From JBCDBL01 sp039183635 (GTDB lineage Bacteria; Pseudomonadota; Alphaproteobacteria; Caulobacterales; Parvularculaceae): 64,000 nt of DNA. The stretch covers positions 1 through 64,000 of the forward strand of contig JBCDBL010000001.1 in assembly GCA_039183635.1 (NCBI GenBank), given 5' to 3'. Shown piece after piece: positions 1-9,245 of this stretch. Position 1 is the first letter of the stretch; the number at the start of each line of letters is the position of its first letter. Under the pieces are notes generated by a model. It was not told the origin of the DNA, searched no databases, and saw only the letters and a list, made by a program, of their open reading frames with translations. The position numbers were made by a program, and so were the translations under genes.

Positions 1-1851
1 AACACAAAAGAAATAATAAACTCTCTGCGCGATGCAGGGCTATTTATATTTTCTCTTAATCCGGAAAGTGGTTGGTTTCGCTATCACCACCTGTTTTCTA
101 ATTTTCTAAGGGGCGTTTTACAATTTCGCTTTCCGGAATATGAAAGCCGCCTTCATATTCAGGCGAGTGATTGGTTTTGGAATAAAGGCTTTATTCAAGA
201 AGCTTTTACACACGCCTTGAAAGGTAATGATGAATCTCGCGCTGCTAAAATTCTTGATACGCATTGCGCACAAATATTAAACGAAGGTCGCCCAGCGCAA
301 CTTCTAAAAATGTCAGAACACCTGACCAATAATGCAATTCAAGATTTCCCAAACCTCGCTCTTACGAAAGCCTGGGCGCTCATTGTTCACTGGCGTTTCG
401 AACAAGCTCAGCTGTTCATAAATATTGCAGAAGACGCCATCAGCCGCCAGCGCAAACAGCATGAAGGGGCTGACGGTTACTTTTCGAAGCTTTATTGGAA
501 ACTCCTGCACGTAAAGATGCTTTATGCGCGTTTTCGCGATCAGCTTGATGAAGTTCGTTCGCACTGCAATCAACTGTTATCAGAACATAATATTGATGAA
601 CCCGACGTTTTAGGGGTCGCCTATGACACGCTCATTCATGTTGAGACAGATCAATTCGATTTTTCACGCATAAATTATCTCGAACGAAAAACCTTGCACC
701 TCCTGGAGGAACGAGATCGCACGTATATTATGATTTGGCACAAAGCGACCATTGGACGCGCGAGGTTATTGGAAGGCGACAGCCAGGCTGCTATTGCCGC
801 ATGCGAACAAGGGATCGCTTCAGCGCAAGCTTTGGGCGCAGAACTTAGCCACTTTGCCTCCATCCCTGGATTGGTTCTGGCGGAAACCCATTATCTGCGA
901 AACGAAATTGAAGACGCACGTACATTATGCGATCGGTACTGGTCGAACTTCAGTCAAATCGGGTTCCCTGAACAGGTTATCTCAGCCATTTTGGTTCGCT
1001 CACGGATATTAAGGATTGACAATAAGGTTGACGAAGCGAACGCCCTTGTAATGGAAGGTATGCGGCAAGGAGATGCGCAACGGTTCGGTCGCTTGCAAAG
1101 GTACATGGCGTATGAGCTAATCGGCGACGCCCTCAGCAACGGAAAATTGCGCACCGCACGCGATATCTTCGACAAACATGTTTCATCCAACTCCAATACA
1201 TTTTCTCCAGGAAAAAACGCCAACGGATCAAGCGATCGTAAGGCACTGGCCTGGACTCGCCTCGCTCTGGCTGAAGGGGAGTACGCTGCGGCGCGAAAAA
1301 CAGCCATGCGCTGGCGAGACTTCACGTTTCAGGCGGGCGCCTGTTTGTCCATGACGCGGTGGAACATCTTGCTGTCCGTCATCGCACTTAGGGATGGCGA
1401 CGAACGCGCAGCCTTACGACACCTGCGCGACGCCGTGCGCGCTGCCCGGCCGGGGCGGTACATACAACCTTTCCTTAAAGAAGGTCAGCCAATCCAGGAG
1501 CTATTGACGCACCTACACGCTGCTTCGGCCACATCATCGGCCGCTGAACGAGAGTTCACGGCAAATGTCCTCAACGCGTTCCCAGGTCAAGGAGCGCCAC
1601 ACGCCAACAAAGATGAAACGCCTCAACCGGCGCAAAGCATCGAAGGACATGTCTATGGCGCAATAGCAGACCGTGAACTGGAAATTCTGAACTGTCTCGC
1701 CTCCGGTCTTTCCAACCGGGAGATTGGCGACATCCTGGGAATGACCGAAGGCACTGTAAAATGGCACCTACAGCAGATTTATAATAAGCTTGGCGTGCGG
1801 CGGCGCCAGCTTGCCCTCAATAAAGCCATGCGGCTTGGCCTAATTAACTAA
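1..1851 (+). CDS. MalT/LuxR-type ATP-dependent transcriptional activator, 5'-truncated by the window edge
   Basis: The reading frame is already open at base 1, so the true start and the N-terminal NTPase domain lie outside the window; 616 residues are visible. Near the visible N-terminus the protein has WFRYHHLFSNFLR, the signature at the end of the NTPase/winged-helix part of MalT-family (STAND) regulators. A long alpha-helical, TPR-like middle follows. The C-terminus (about nt 1663-1836) is a LuxR/GerE helix-turn-helix, with ADRELEILNCLASGLSNREI and then EGTVKWHLQQIYNKLGV. Family knowledge: such proteins bind ATP and an inducer through the TPR-like domain and then activate neighbouring catabolic or transport genes. 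The symporter gene starts about 270 bp downstream on the same strand and is a possible target (inference). The ATG at 217 is internal, not the start. Confidence 0.88.
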   Translation, partial: NTKEIINSLRDAGLFIFSLNPESGWFRYHHLFSNFLRGVLQFRFPEYESRLHIQASDWFWNKGFIQEAFTHALKGNDESRAAKILDTHCAQILNEGRPAQLLKMSEHLTNNAIQDFPNLALTKAWALIVHWRFEQAQLFINIAEDAISRQRKQHEGADGYFSKLYWKLLHVKMLYARFRDQLDEVRSHCNQLLSEHNIDEPDVLGVAYDTLIHVETDQFDFSRINYLERKTLHLLEERDRTYIMIWHKATIGRARLLEGDSQAAIAACEQGIASAQALGAELSHFASIPGLVLAETHYLRNEIEDARTLCDRYWSNFSQIGFPEQVISAILVRSRILRIDNKVDEANALVMEGMRQGDAQRFGRLQRYMAYELIGDALSNGKLRTARDIFDKHVSSNSNTFSPGKNANGSSDRKALAWTRLALAEGEYAAARKTAMRWRDFTFQAGACLSMTRWNILLSVIALRDGDERAALRHLRDAVRAARPGRYIQPFLKEGQPIQELLTHLHAASATSSAAEREFTANVLNAFPGQGAPHANKDETPQPAQSIEGHVYGAIADRELEILNCLASGLSNREIGDILGMTEGTVKWHLQQIYNKLGVRRRQLALNKAMRLGLIN

Positions 1852-2121
1852 GTCGAATGGAAAAAGAGCTGCGGTTGGCCTGGTCAGAGAAAAACCGCCA
1901 CCTTAATTCGCTGCTGACAGCAACAGAAGACACTCTCTTGAGCAATTCAAAATCTTTAAATTTTCAAAGCACTCATATGAGCAAAACCTTTTTCTAAGAC
2001 GATGTTATCTTTCGATAGGTGAAACCTGCAAAGACGCATCTAAGCTCATATGCAAAATACGGGTTTTGTGTGCAAAATAATCTATCGCTTGCAAAGCTTA
2101 CTGTCACAGCAGGCAAAAATA

Positions 2122-3588
2122 ATGGCTGGCTCAGGAATAGTTCTAATCACAGTCGTCGCGTACCTAATTGCGATGATCGTCATCGGCATCGCGGCGCGCC
2201 CGCGCGAAGCGTCGAAGAAGGAATATTATCTCGCCGGACGGCGGCTGCCTTATTGGGTGGCTGCTTTTTCCATGAATGCTACAGGAGAAAGCGCCTGGCT
2301 GCTCTTAGGCCTCTCTGGCCTCGCCTATGCCGTGGGAGTGAGCGCCATCTGGGTTGTGATTGGCGAAACTCTTGGCATCTGGCTGAGCTGGCGCCTTGTC
2401 GCCAAACGTCTGAACAAGGCGGCAATCGAAACCGATGCAGTCACGCTGCCCGACATCCTCGCGGAAAAACTCGGCGACCCGCTAAGATTGCTCCGCACCG
2501 GCGCTGTTTTAATTATCCTCGCTATGGTGCTGGTCTACGTGGCGGCGCAAATGCTCGCCACGGGCAAGGCGTTTGACAGTTTCTTAGACTGGCCGTACGC
2601 AACAGGGGTTCTGGCCGGCGGTTTCGTAACCGTGCTTTACACAAGTTTCGGCGGCTTTCGTGGCGTGGCGTATACGGACATGGTCCAAGCGCTGCTCATG
2701 GTCTTCGCCGTTGTCGCAGTCCCTCTCGCAGGGCTCATGGCGCTCGGCGGGCTTGGTCCGGCGGCTAACGCCCTCAGCGCCATTGACGCATCGCTTCTGG
2801 CGCCCGTCGATCTTTCCTCTGGAACGCTGCTCATCGGCCTCATCGCGTTGGCGAGCGCCCTTGCCGTCGGTCTGCCGTTTATCGGCGTACCGCAATTGCT
2901 AGTGCGCTATATGGCCGTCTCGGGTGAAGAAGAAATCCGCAAGGCGAGCGGCATCTCAGTCTCCGTCATCTTTCTGCTCGGGTCGGGCGCCGTCGCCACC
3001 GGCCTTGTCGGCCGCGCCCTGGTTCCGGACTTAAGCGATGCAGAAACGATCATGCCGGTCTTAAGCGAGGATTTGTTCCCACCTCTTGTTACAGGACTGC
3101 TTGTCGCCGCCGTCCTGTCCGCCGTGATGTCGACGGTCAGCTCCCTGATGAACCTTGCCTCCTCCGCTTTAGTGGGAGACCTTTATCACCAGGTGTTTCG
3201 CCCTGACGCGGATACGAAAACCCTTGGCCGACTGGGCATATGGGTGACGGCGGCCGTCGGGGTCGCCGGGGTTCTCGTCGCCCTTAACCAGAACAGCACC
3301 ATCTTCGCCTTCGTCCTGTTCGCCTGGGCCGGTCTCGGCGCCGCCTTCGGCCCGACGGTCCTTTGCGTTTTGTGGTGGGGGCGCACAACCTGGCAGGGCG
3401 CGCTCGCCGGTATGCTGAGCGGGTTCGGAACGACAGTCATCTGGATCACGTCTTTCAAAGCGCAATTTTACGATCTTTACGAAATGATCCCCGGCTTTAT
3501 CGCCGGTCTTGTTTTCACTATCGTCGTCAGCCTTTTAACATCCAGGCAAAATACATCCGTGCACGAAAAAGGGAAACTTTCCGCATGA
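2122..3588 (+). CDS. Sodium:solute symporter family (SSS/PutP-like) permease
   Basis: A 488-residue hydrophobic protein with about 13 predicted membrane segments. The N-terminus carries the SSS-family pattern: a first helix, then KEYYLAGRRLPYWVAAFSMN and a glycine-rich GESAWLLLGLSG segment, matching the conserved second helix of PutP-type sodium/solute symporters. It should sit in the inner membrane and import a small solute, perhaps an amino acid, by sodium coupling; the substrate cannot be read from sequence. The start at 2122 is preferred because translation from it begins with the first membrane helix (MAGSGIVLITVVAYL). An in-frame ATG at 2050 would add 24 residues without family support. 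Its TGA overlaps the ATG of the P1 peptidase (ATGA at 3585-3588), suggesting translational coupling in a peptide-uptake and peptide-cleavage operon. Confidence 0.88.
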   Translation: MAGSGIVLITVVAYLIAMIVIGIAARPREASKKEYYLAGRRLPYWVAAFSMNATGESAWLLLGLSGLAYAVGVSAIWVVIGETLGIWLSWRLVAKRLNKAAIETDAVTLPDILAEKLGDPLRLLRTGAVLIILAMVLVYVAAQMLATGKAFDSFLDWPYATGVLAGGFVTVLYTSFGGFRGVAYTDMVQALLMVFAVVAVPLAGLMALGGLGPAANALSAIDASLLAPVDLSSGTLLIGLIALASALAVGLPFIGVPQLLVRYMAVSGEEEIRKASGISVSVIFLLGSGAVATGLVGRALVPDLSDAETIMPVLSEDLFPPLVTGLLVAAVLSAVMSTVSSLMNLASSALVGDLYHQVFRPDADTKTLGRLGIWVTAAVGVAGVLVALNQNSTIFAFVLFAWAGLGAAFGPTVLCVLWWGRTTWQGALAGMLSGFGTTVIWITSFKAQFYDLYEMIPGFIAGLVFTIVVSLLTSRQNTSVHEKGKLSA

Positions 3589-4820
3589 CCTTCAAAACAA
3601 CGCTTATCGCCGCCGCGACCTTCGGCCTTGTATGCGCCGCGCCGTTCGCCGCCGCCGCGAAAGACCGCGCACGTGATCTGGGCGTTCCGTTTCAGGGTGA
3701 AACTGGCCCCTTGAACGCCATAACCGACGTTGCTGGCGTCGAAGTTGGCCATTCTACAATCATCAAGGGCAAGGGCAAGCTCGTGCGCGGCAAAGGTCCT
3801 GTACGCACGGGCGTGACAGCCATTCACCCCCGCGGCAAAGACTCCCTAAGTCCGGTCTTCGGCGCCTGGTTCACGTTGAACGCCTCAGGCGAAATGACGG
3901 GCACCACATGGCTGGAAGAACGCGGCCTCATCGACGGTCCGATCCTCATCACCAACACCCATTCCGTCGGCGTCGTCCGGGACGCCGCCGTCGAATGGAT
4001 GGTCGACAAAGGCTGGCCCGCCTCCTGGCACGCGCCAATCGCAGCGGAGACCTATGACGGCGGCCTCAACGACATTAACGGGTTCCATGTCAAAACTCGC
4101 CACGCCATGGAAGCCATGCGCACCGCCTCCTCCGGCCCCGTCGAAGAAGGCGCCGTCGGCGGCGGCACAGGCATGCTGTGCAACCGCTTTAAAGGCGGTA
4201 TCGGCACATCTTCTCGTGTGATCGCCCATGGAGAAGAAACATATACGGTGGGCGTGCTTGTCCAGTGTAATTATGGGGCGCGGTCCGACCTTAAACAAAT
4301 CGCTAGCGTCCCGGTTAGCGAACTTCAGGATGCGCCCATACCCTGTTATGAAAACGCCGCCCTCCGCCCTGAGGGTGCCTGGTCGCCAGTCTGCACGGAA
4401 GGTGGCGCGATTGATGAAGCAAACGCCCCGGACGGATCCATCATCATTGTCGTTGCGACGGACGCGCCGCTTTTGCCCAATCAGCTGAAACGCCTCATCA
4501 AACGACCATCGCTTGCGCTGGGCTGGCTCGGCGCCGTCAGCAATGACGGCTCCGGCGATATCTTCATCGCATTTTCGACGGCCAGCGCCGGCGAACTCAA
4601 CGAAGATGAGATGTCGACAGGAATTTCGATGTTCCCAAACAATGAACTCAGTACTTTGTTCAATGCAACAATCCATGCGACCGAAGAGGCCATCGTCAAC
4701 GCCATGGTCGCTGCTGACACGATGGTCGGCGCAAATACGCTGAAGGTCTTCGAACTGCCTGAAGACAAATTGCGGGAAATTATGGCGACGCAAGCGCGCT
4801 CAATAGAAGCAGCGCTCTGA
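3585..4820 (+). CDS. P1 family (DmpA/BapA-type) aminopeptidase, exported
   Basis: 411 residues starting at the ATG that overlaps the symporter stop; a longer in-frame ORF upstream is only overlap with the symporter. The N-terminus is a signal peptide (basic start, hydrophobic core, AAAA before KDRARDLG). The body matches the N-terminal-nucleophile family of DmpA, BapA and the nylon oligomer hydrolase NylC: GAVGGGTGMLCNRFKGGIGT mid-protein and then DGSIIIVVATDAPLLPNQLK. In DmpA the precursor self-cleaves between Gly and Ser just before such a segment; the equivalent nucleophile here is Ser285 (codon 4437-4439). Expected activity is removal of N-terminal residues, including beta-amino acids, from short peptides or amides in the periplasm. 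A decayed fragment of a second copy lies at about 7305-7469. Confidence 0.92.
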   Translation: MTFKTTLIAAATFGLVCAAPFAAAAKDRARDLGVPFQGETGPLNAITDVAGVEVGHSTIIKGKGKLVRGKGPVRTGVTAIHPRGKDSLSPVFGAWFTLNASGEMTGTTWLEERGLIDGPILITNTHSVGVVRDAAVEWMVDKGWPASWHAPIAAETYDGGLNDINGFHVKTRHAMEAMRTASSGPVEEGAVGGGTGMLCNRFKGGIGTSSRVIAHGEETYTVGVLVQCNYGARSDLKQIASVPVSELQDAPIPCYENAALRPEGAWSPVCTEGGAIDEANAPDGSIIIVVATDAPLLPNQLKRLIKRPSLALGWLGAVSNDGSGDIFIAFSTASAGELNEDEMSTGISMFPNNELSTLFNATIHATEEAIVNAMVAADTMVGANTLKVFELPEDKLREIMATQARSIEAAL

Positions 4821-4839
4821 AAATGGAAGGTAAAGATCG

Positions 4840-7242
4840 ATGCGTGTGAGTTTTTTTAGAAATTGGATTCGGTCTTCGCGAATTTTTACTGCACACGTTA
4901 ACCTCGCACTCATCTGCCTTACATTCTCCATCGTATCCGCAAAAGCACACGGGCCCGAACAGAACGTCTCTTTCCGGGCCACGCCCCTTAACCTGACCGC
5001 ACCAAATGCGTACCGCACTGCATCTGGCGCTCCAGGCGCCGACTATTGGCAACAACAGGTCAACTATAAAATCGATGTCGTTTTAGACGAAAGCCAACGG
5101 CGTCTAGAGGGAAAGGCGGCCATCACATACATTAACAATTCTCCTGATACGCTGGCCTTTCTATGGTTTCATTTAGAACACAACAGGCATCGCGAACATT
5201 CCGTCAACCGTCGAGCTTTGAACGCAGAGCTGATGACCGAGGTCGAACAAACTAAAGACCGATTGCCTATCGAAACGCTCACGAAACTCAACCTTCTAGA
5301 GACCAAGGACTTCGGCTTTAACATCGCCAGGGTTGCAACCCGCGCTGGCGCATCGCTTGACTACCGCGTTGAAGACACGTTGATGAAAGTTGACTTGCAA
5401 ACGCCGCTCGCTCCAGGCAAACGGGCAGAACTGATAATCGAATGGGGGCTAAACTTGGTCGATTCCCGCCTCGACGCACGCGGCGGCTATGAGTATTTTG
5501 CCAATAATGATACGTACACTTACGCTGTCGCCCATTGGCTGCCCCGGGCGGCAAGCTATACGGATTACGGCGGGTGGAACGTAAAGCCCTTTATGGGGCA
5601 AAACCTTACCAGTTGGTTAGCCGGCGAATTCACCCTTGAGTTCGGCTCCTATGACGTGTCGATTACAGTTCCTGCGGATCATATCGTCGCAGCGACCGGA
5701 GAACTCGCCAACCCGCGCGAGGTCTTAACCAAGGACCAGCAAGCCCGCCTCGCTGAAGCACGCAAGGCCGACAAGCCGGTTTTTATCGTAACGCCCGAGG
5801 AAGCCGCCGAAAACGAAAAGACCAAAGACAGTGCGTCGAAAACCTGGCGTTTCACCGCCGGCAATGTTCGCGACTTCGCCTGGACAAGCTCCCGCAAATA
5901 TATCTGGGACGGGATGCGTTTGCGCCAAACTCCCCAAAACGGCGAACCCGCCAATGTTCTTGTAATGTCCGTATACCCGAACGAAGCGCTGCCGTTATGG
6001 CCGAAATATTCCACGGAGACAGTCGCCCATACGCTGCAAGTTTATTCCCGTTTTATGTTTCCATACCCCTACCCCGTGGCCATATCCGCGAACGCTTACG
6101 ACATAAGCGGCATGGAATATCCCATGCTGAGCTTCAACCGCGGACGACCGGCGGACGACAGCCCAATAGAAGAGCGTATTTTTACGAAAGACGAGCGAAA
6201 CAACCTTGTCGCACTGATCATTCATGAGGCTGGCCATAACTATATCCCCATGGTCGTAAATACGGACGAACGCCAATGGGCCTGGATGGACGAAGGCGTC
6301 AACACGTTTCTTCAATATCTGACAGAGGCGGAATGGGGCGATGATTTCGTCGCCTGGAGTTCGGGAAACGACCCGAGCATTGTCGATTTCATTAGCGAGC
6401 ATATGACCAGCGGCGAGAGCATGCCGATCATGTCGGAGTTGAGCACGTTCAAGTCGCCATATCGAGATGTCTATACGAAACCGGCGGCGGCGCTTGTGGT
6501 GTTGCGCGAAGTCGTTCTCGGGCGAGAAGCCTTCGACGATGCGTTCCGCACCTTTGCGCAGCGCTGGCGGTTCAAGCGGCCGACGCCGGCCGATTTCTTC
6601 CGCACTATGGAAGACGCCAGCGGCCAGGACCTCGGCTGGTTCTGGCGGGGCTGGTTCTTCTCCGATGAATATTTGGATTTTGGCATTACGCGCGTCAGTG
6701 AATATACAGCGTCCACATTTAATCCAGACATAGAACGGAATTTAAAACAGCAAGCGTACAAAAAACCTCTTGTCCAAAAACGTAACGAAGCGGACGGCGT
6801 CAAAACGCTCGTCGAGCGCCGGCCCCATATCGCCGAAGAAGATCCACGGTTCGGCTTATTCGGTGTATCGGAAAAAGATCGTGCAGACTATCAAGAACTG
6901 TTGGAGAGCCTCAGCGACGAAGAACGCGCAACATTTGAGTCGGAGATCGAGCGCGGACGCTATATATACTTCATCGAGCTTGAAAATGTCGGCGGCCTGC
7001 TGGCGCCCATTCCGATGCTGCTCACATTTGACGATCAGTCGACGAAAACAATGACGGTTTCAGAGTTCATTTGGCGCAAAGGCAAACCAAAAATTCGCGT
7101 GATCGTCCCAAGCGACCGCAAAATAGCATCAGTCACGCTGGACCCTGAACACGGACTACCTGACGCAAACCGTTACGACAACAGCTATCCGACAGTAATC
7201 AGTTCAGGCCGCATTTCTATTGAGAAAGCAGACGATGACTAA
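4840..7242 (+). CDS. M1 family zinc metallopeptidase, exported
   Basis: 800 residues with an N-terminal signal-like segment (hydrophobic stretch at about residues 20-35 ending SAKA). The gluzincin motif is complete: HEAGH at residues 462-466 and the third zinc ligand Glu485 in DEGVNTF, giving HExxH-x18-E exactly as in M1 aminopeptidases. The N-terminal half is the beta-sandwich typical of M1 enzymes. The usual exopeptidase GxMEN motif is represented by ISGMEYPML, with Tyr replacing Asn, so aminopeptidase specificity may be altered. A ribosome site (ggaagg, 4825-4830) sits 9 bp before the ATG, 19 nt after the P1 peptidase stop, so it is probably in the same operon. Likely role: hydrolysis of peptides outside the cytoplasm, feeding the symporter. 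Family assignment is firm; substrate is unknown. Confidence 0.9.
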   Translation: MRVSFFRNWIRSSRIFTAHVNLALICLTFSIVSAKAHGPEQNVSFRATPLNLTAPNAYRTASGAPGADYWQQQVNYKIDVVLDESQRRLEGKAAITYINNSPDTLAFLWFHLEHNRHREHSVNRRALNAELMTEVEQTKDRLPIETLTKLNLLETKDFGFNIARVATRAGASLDYRVEDTLMKVDLQTPLAPGKRAELIIEWGLNLVDSRLDARGGYEYFANNDTYTYAVAHWLPRAASYTDYGGWNVKPFMGQNLTSWLAGEFTLEFGSYDVSITVPADHIVAATGELANPREVLTKDQQARLAEARKADKPVFIVTPEEAAENEKTKDSASKTWRFTAGNVRDFAWTSSRKYIWDGMRLRQTPQNGEPANVLVMSVYPNEALPLWPKYSTETVAHTLQVYSRFMFPYPYPVAISANAYDISGMEYPMLSFNRGRPADDSPIEERIFTKDERNNLVALIIHEAGHNYIPMVVNTDERQWAWMDEGVNTFLQYLTEAEWGDDFVAWSSGNDPSIVDFISEHMTSGESMPIMSELSTFKSPYRDVYTKPAAALVVLREVVLGREAFDDAFRTFAQRWRFKRPTPADFFRTMEDASGQDLGWFWRGWFFSDEYLDFGITRVSEYTASTFNPDIERNLKQQAYKKPLVQKRNEADGVKTLVERRPHIAEEDPRFGLFGVSEKDRADYQELLESLSDEERATFESEIERGRYIYFIELENVGGLLAPIPMLLTFDDQSTKTMTVSEFIWRKGKPKIRVIVPSDRKIASVTLDPEHGLPDANRYDNSYPTVISSGRISIEKADDD

Positions 7243-7304
7243 GAATGCTCACGTAGCAATATAGAGGCCATATGACATACACAACCTCGGCGAAGGGCAA
7301 AAAT

Positions 7305-7469
7305 GCAGCTTTCCGCCAACCGTCGCGCTTCCACTGGGTCGGGTCGGTCGGCTCCGCCGGCAACGACGGCTTCGGCGACATCTTCATCGCCTTCTGCGCA
7401 GCCAGCGCCGGAGAGTTCAAGTAAGATGAGATGTGGATAGGAATCGCAATGCTCCCGAACCAACAAACC
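7305..7469 (+). pseudogene. Relic of a second P1 (DmpA-type) peptidase gene
   Basis: This intergenic stretch translates, in one frame, to about 55 codons clearly related to the C-terminal part of the intact P1 peptidase upstream: NDGFGDIFIAF here versus NDGSGDIFIAF there, then ASAGE, an in-frame TAA (about 7422), and DEMWIGIAMLPN versus DEMSTGISMFPN. No start codon, nucleophile region or remaining gene body can be found. It is therefore a decayed fragment, most simply left after duplication and deletion. The rest of the 7243-7527 gap shows only the ribosome site (aaggag, 7513-7518) of the next gene. Confidence 0.82.
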
Positions 7470-7527
7470 ATCAACCGGCAGTATAGCTATGACTATGAGA
7501 AGTTCTTAATTTCAAGGAGTCCATACG

Positions 7528-9093
7528 ATGAACGTTATAACTACAGTTCGACTGAGCCTAGCAGCGGCGTTTGGCGCCGCCATTTTGGCGGCGCATGCAC
7601 CCGTTCATGCAAAAGGCGCTTTAGACAAAGCGCTCATCGAAGATATCGACTCCGTCTTCAACGATGCAAGACTCGACGTAAAAGCGCCCGGCCTTATCTA
7701 CAGCATTATTGTTGATGGTAAAGTTGCGCATACTAAAAGCATCGGCGTTCGCGAGACCGAAACCGATTCCGCGATCAAGAAGGATACGGTTTTTCGAATT
7801 GCCTCAATGACAAAACTAATGACGGCGCTCCTGATTTTGGATCTTCATGATCAAGGCAAGCTTTCGTTGGACCGACCCGCCGAGACATACGTGCCGGAAC
7901 TAAAATTTTTAAAATATCCAACTTCGGATTCCCGCAGGGTTACGACCCGTGACATGCTAAATCACACCGCCGGTTTCATCTGGGATGATCCTTGGGCGGA
8001 TCGGCAAATGGCGCGCACCAACGAAGAGTTTAACGCTTTCCTACAAAGAGCAGAACCATTTTCACATGCGCCGGGCTCAACCTATGAATATTCGAACCTT
8101 GGCTACGCCATCTTGGGGCGCATAATTGAGAACGTATCGGGACAGTCTTTCACGGAACGCCTGCAAACACGAATCTTTGCCCCCTTAGGAATGAAAAATT
8201 CAGGCTTGGAGGTTGCAGATATCGCCGACGAAAAACGCGCATATGGATACAACTGGATCAACAACACATTTACTGACGAACCGATCCTCGCGTCAGGGTC
8301 GTTTGACCCGATAGGCGGAGTTTGGACGACTGCAGATGATTACGCAAAATTTGTGACCTGGGTTTTATCTGCATGGCCCGCCCGCGACGACGCGGATAAC
8401 GGGCCGATTCCAAGGCGGGTTGTCAGGTCTGTCACAGATGGAAGTTATATCCTCGACCCGGGCCGCCGTCCTGGACTTCAAAGTACGGATGACTGCGTTA
8501 TGTCCAGTGGTTACGGCATGGGGTTGCACATTAGTCGCCATTGCAAAGCAGGGGCCGTGCTAAGGCACGGCGGCGGCTTTCCAGGCTTCGGGTCCTATGT
8601 CATCATGCTGCCTGAACGGGGCGTGGGCGTTTTCGCTTTCGCAAACCGAACATATGCACAGATGTATGTGCCCGTTTGGGACACCATCGCAAAGCTTGTT
8701 GAAGCCGGCGTCGGAGAAGAACTCGGCATCCTTCCACCTGACCCGCGCCTTCTTTCTGCCTATGAGGGCATCGGGAAGGCGTATGGCGCCGCTCGTATCA
8801 CCGGTGGCGGCGTTCAGTTTTCAGATAATTTTTTCCTGGATCGCTCCGAAGAACGTTGGAATACACAGCTGCCCGCCATTCGCGAAACAGTCGGAGATTG
8901 TAATGTGTCTGAACCAATAAAGCACGACGGACGTTTATCGGGGTCGTTTACCTGGAACTGCGAAAAGGGACGCGTAGCCGGCTATATGACGCTCTCTCCG
9001 GTGAACCCGAACCTCATTCAAATGCTTCGTTTACGCCCTATAATGCGCAACTCAAGCGGACGCGATATGACCGTTGACTTTAACTGGCACTAA
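7528..9093 (+). CDS. Exported S12-family (beta-lactamase-fold) serine hydrolase
   Basis: 521 residues with a clear signal peptide (MNVITTVRLSLAAAFGAAIL, ending APVHA) and a strong ribosome site, aaggag, 9 bp before the ATG. The three catalytic elements of the class C beta-lactamase/esterase family are present: SxxK as SMTK (Ser93, Lys96), YxN as YSN (Tyr188-Asn190), and a HGG element, RHGGGFPG, at His347. The C-terminal third, after about residue 410, resembles extension domains seen on bacterial and animal LACTB-like members. It should act in the periplasm on an ester or amide; peptidase, esterase and beta-lactamase roles cannot be separated from sequence. It follows the symporter, P1 and M1 genes on the same strand, supporting a role in peptide or amide scavenging. 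Confidence 0.88.
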   Translation: MNVITTVRLSLAAAFGAAILAAHAPVHAKGALDKALIEDIDSVFNDARLDVKAPGLIYSIIVDGKVAHTKSIGVRETETDSAIKKDTVFRIASMTKLMTALLILDLHDQGKLSLDRPAETYVPELKFLKYPTSDSRRVTTRDMLNHTAGFIWDDPWADRQMARTNEEFNAFLQRAEPFSHAPGSTYEYSNLGYAILGRIIENVSGQSFTERLQTRIFAPLGMKNSGLEVADIADEKRAYGYNWINNTFTDEPILASGSFDPIGGVWTTADDYAKFVTWVLSAWPARDDADNGPIPRRVVRSVTDGSYILDPGRRPGLQSTDDCVMSSGYGMGLHISRHCKAGAVLRHGGGFPGFGSYVIMLPERGVGVFAFANRTYAQMYVPVWDTIAKLVEAGVGEELGILPPDPRLLSAYEGIGKAYGAARITGGGVQFSDNFFLDRSEERWNTQLPAIRETVGDCNVSEPIKHDGRLSGSFTWNCEKGRVAGYMTLSPVNPNLIQMLRLRPIMRNSSGRDMTVDFNWH

Positions 9094-9144
9094 ATTTTTT
9101 AACAAGTATGATTGCAATACGAAGTAATAAATTAGCCTTCAACG

Positions 9145-9169
9145 TCCCTCCTCCCGGAGGGATGTTTAC
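9145..9169. terminator. Possible bidirectional terminator between convergent genes
   Basis: A 7-bp stem (TCCCTCC / GGAGGGA) with a 4-base loop lies between the convergent hydrolase and dehydrogenase genes. It is followed by only a short T-rich stretch (tgttta), so its strength as an intrinsic terminator is doubtful. Confidence 0.4.
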
Positions 9170-9245
9170 AGCCGCCATACTCACCAACAAATATTTCGTA
9201 AACCCGAACAACCCAAGTTATGGGGATAAGTAGTTGAGCTGAATA

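Noticed and set aside
3885..4793. Long minus-strand frame (about 300 codons) opposite the P1 peptidase
   Set aside because: It lies wholly antisense to a gene with clear family motifs and a coupled start; no motif or ribosome site is seen in it.
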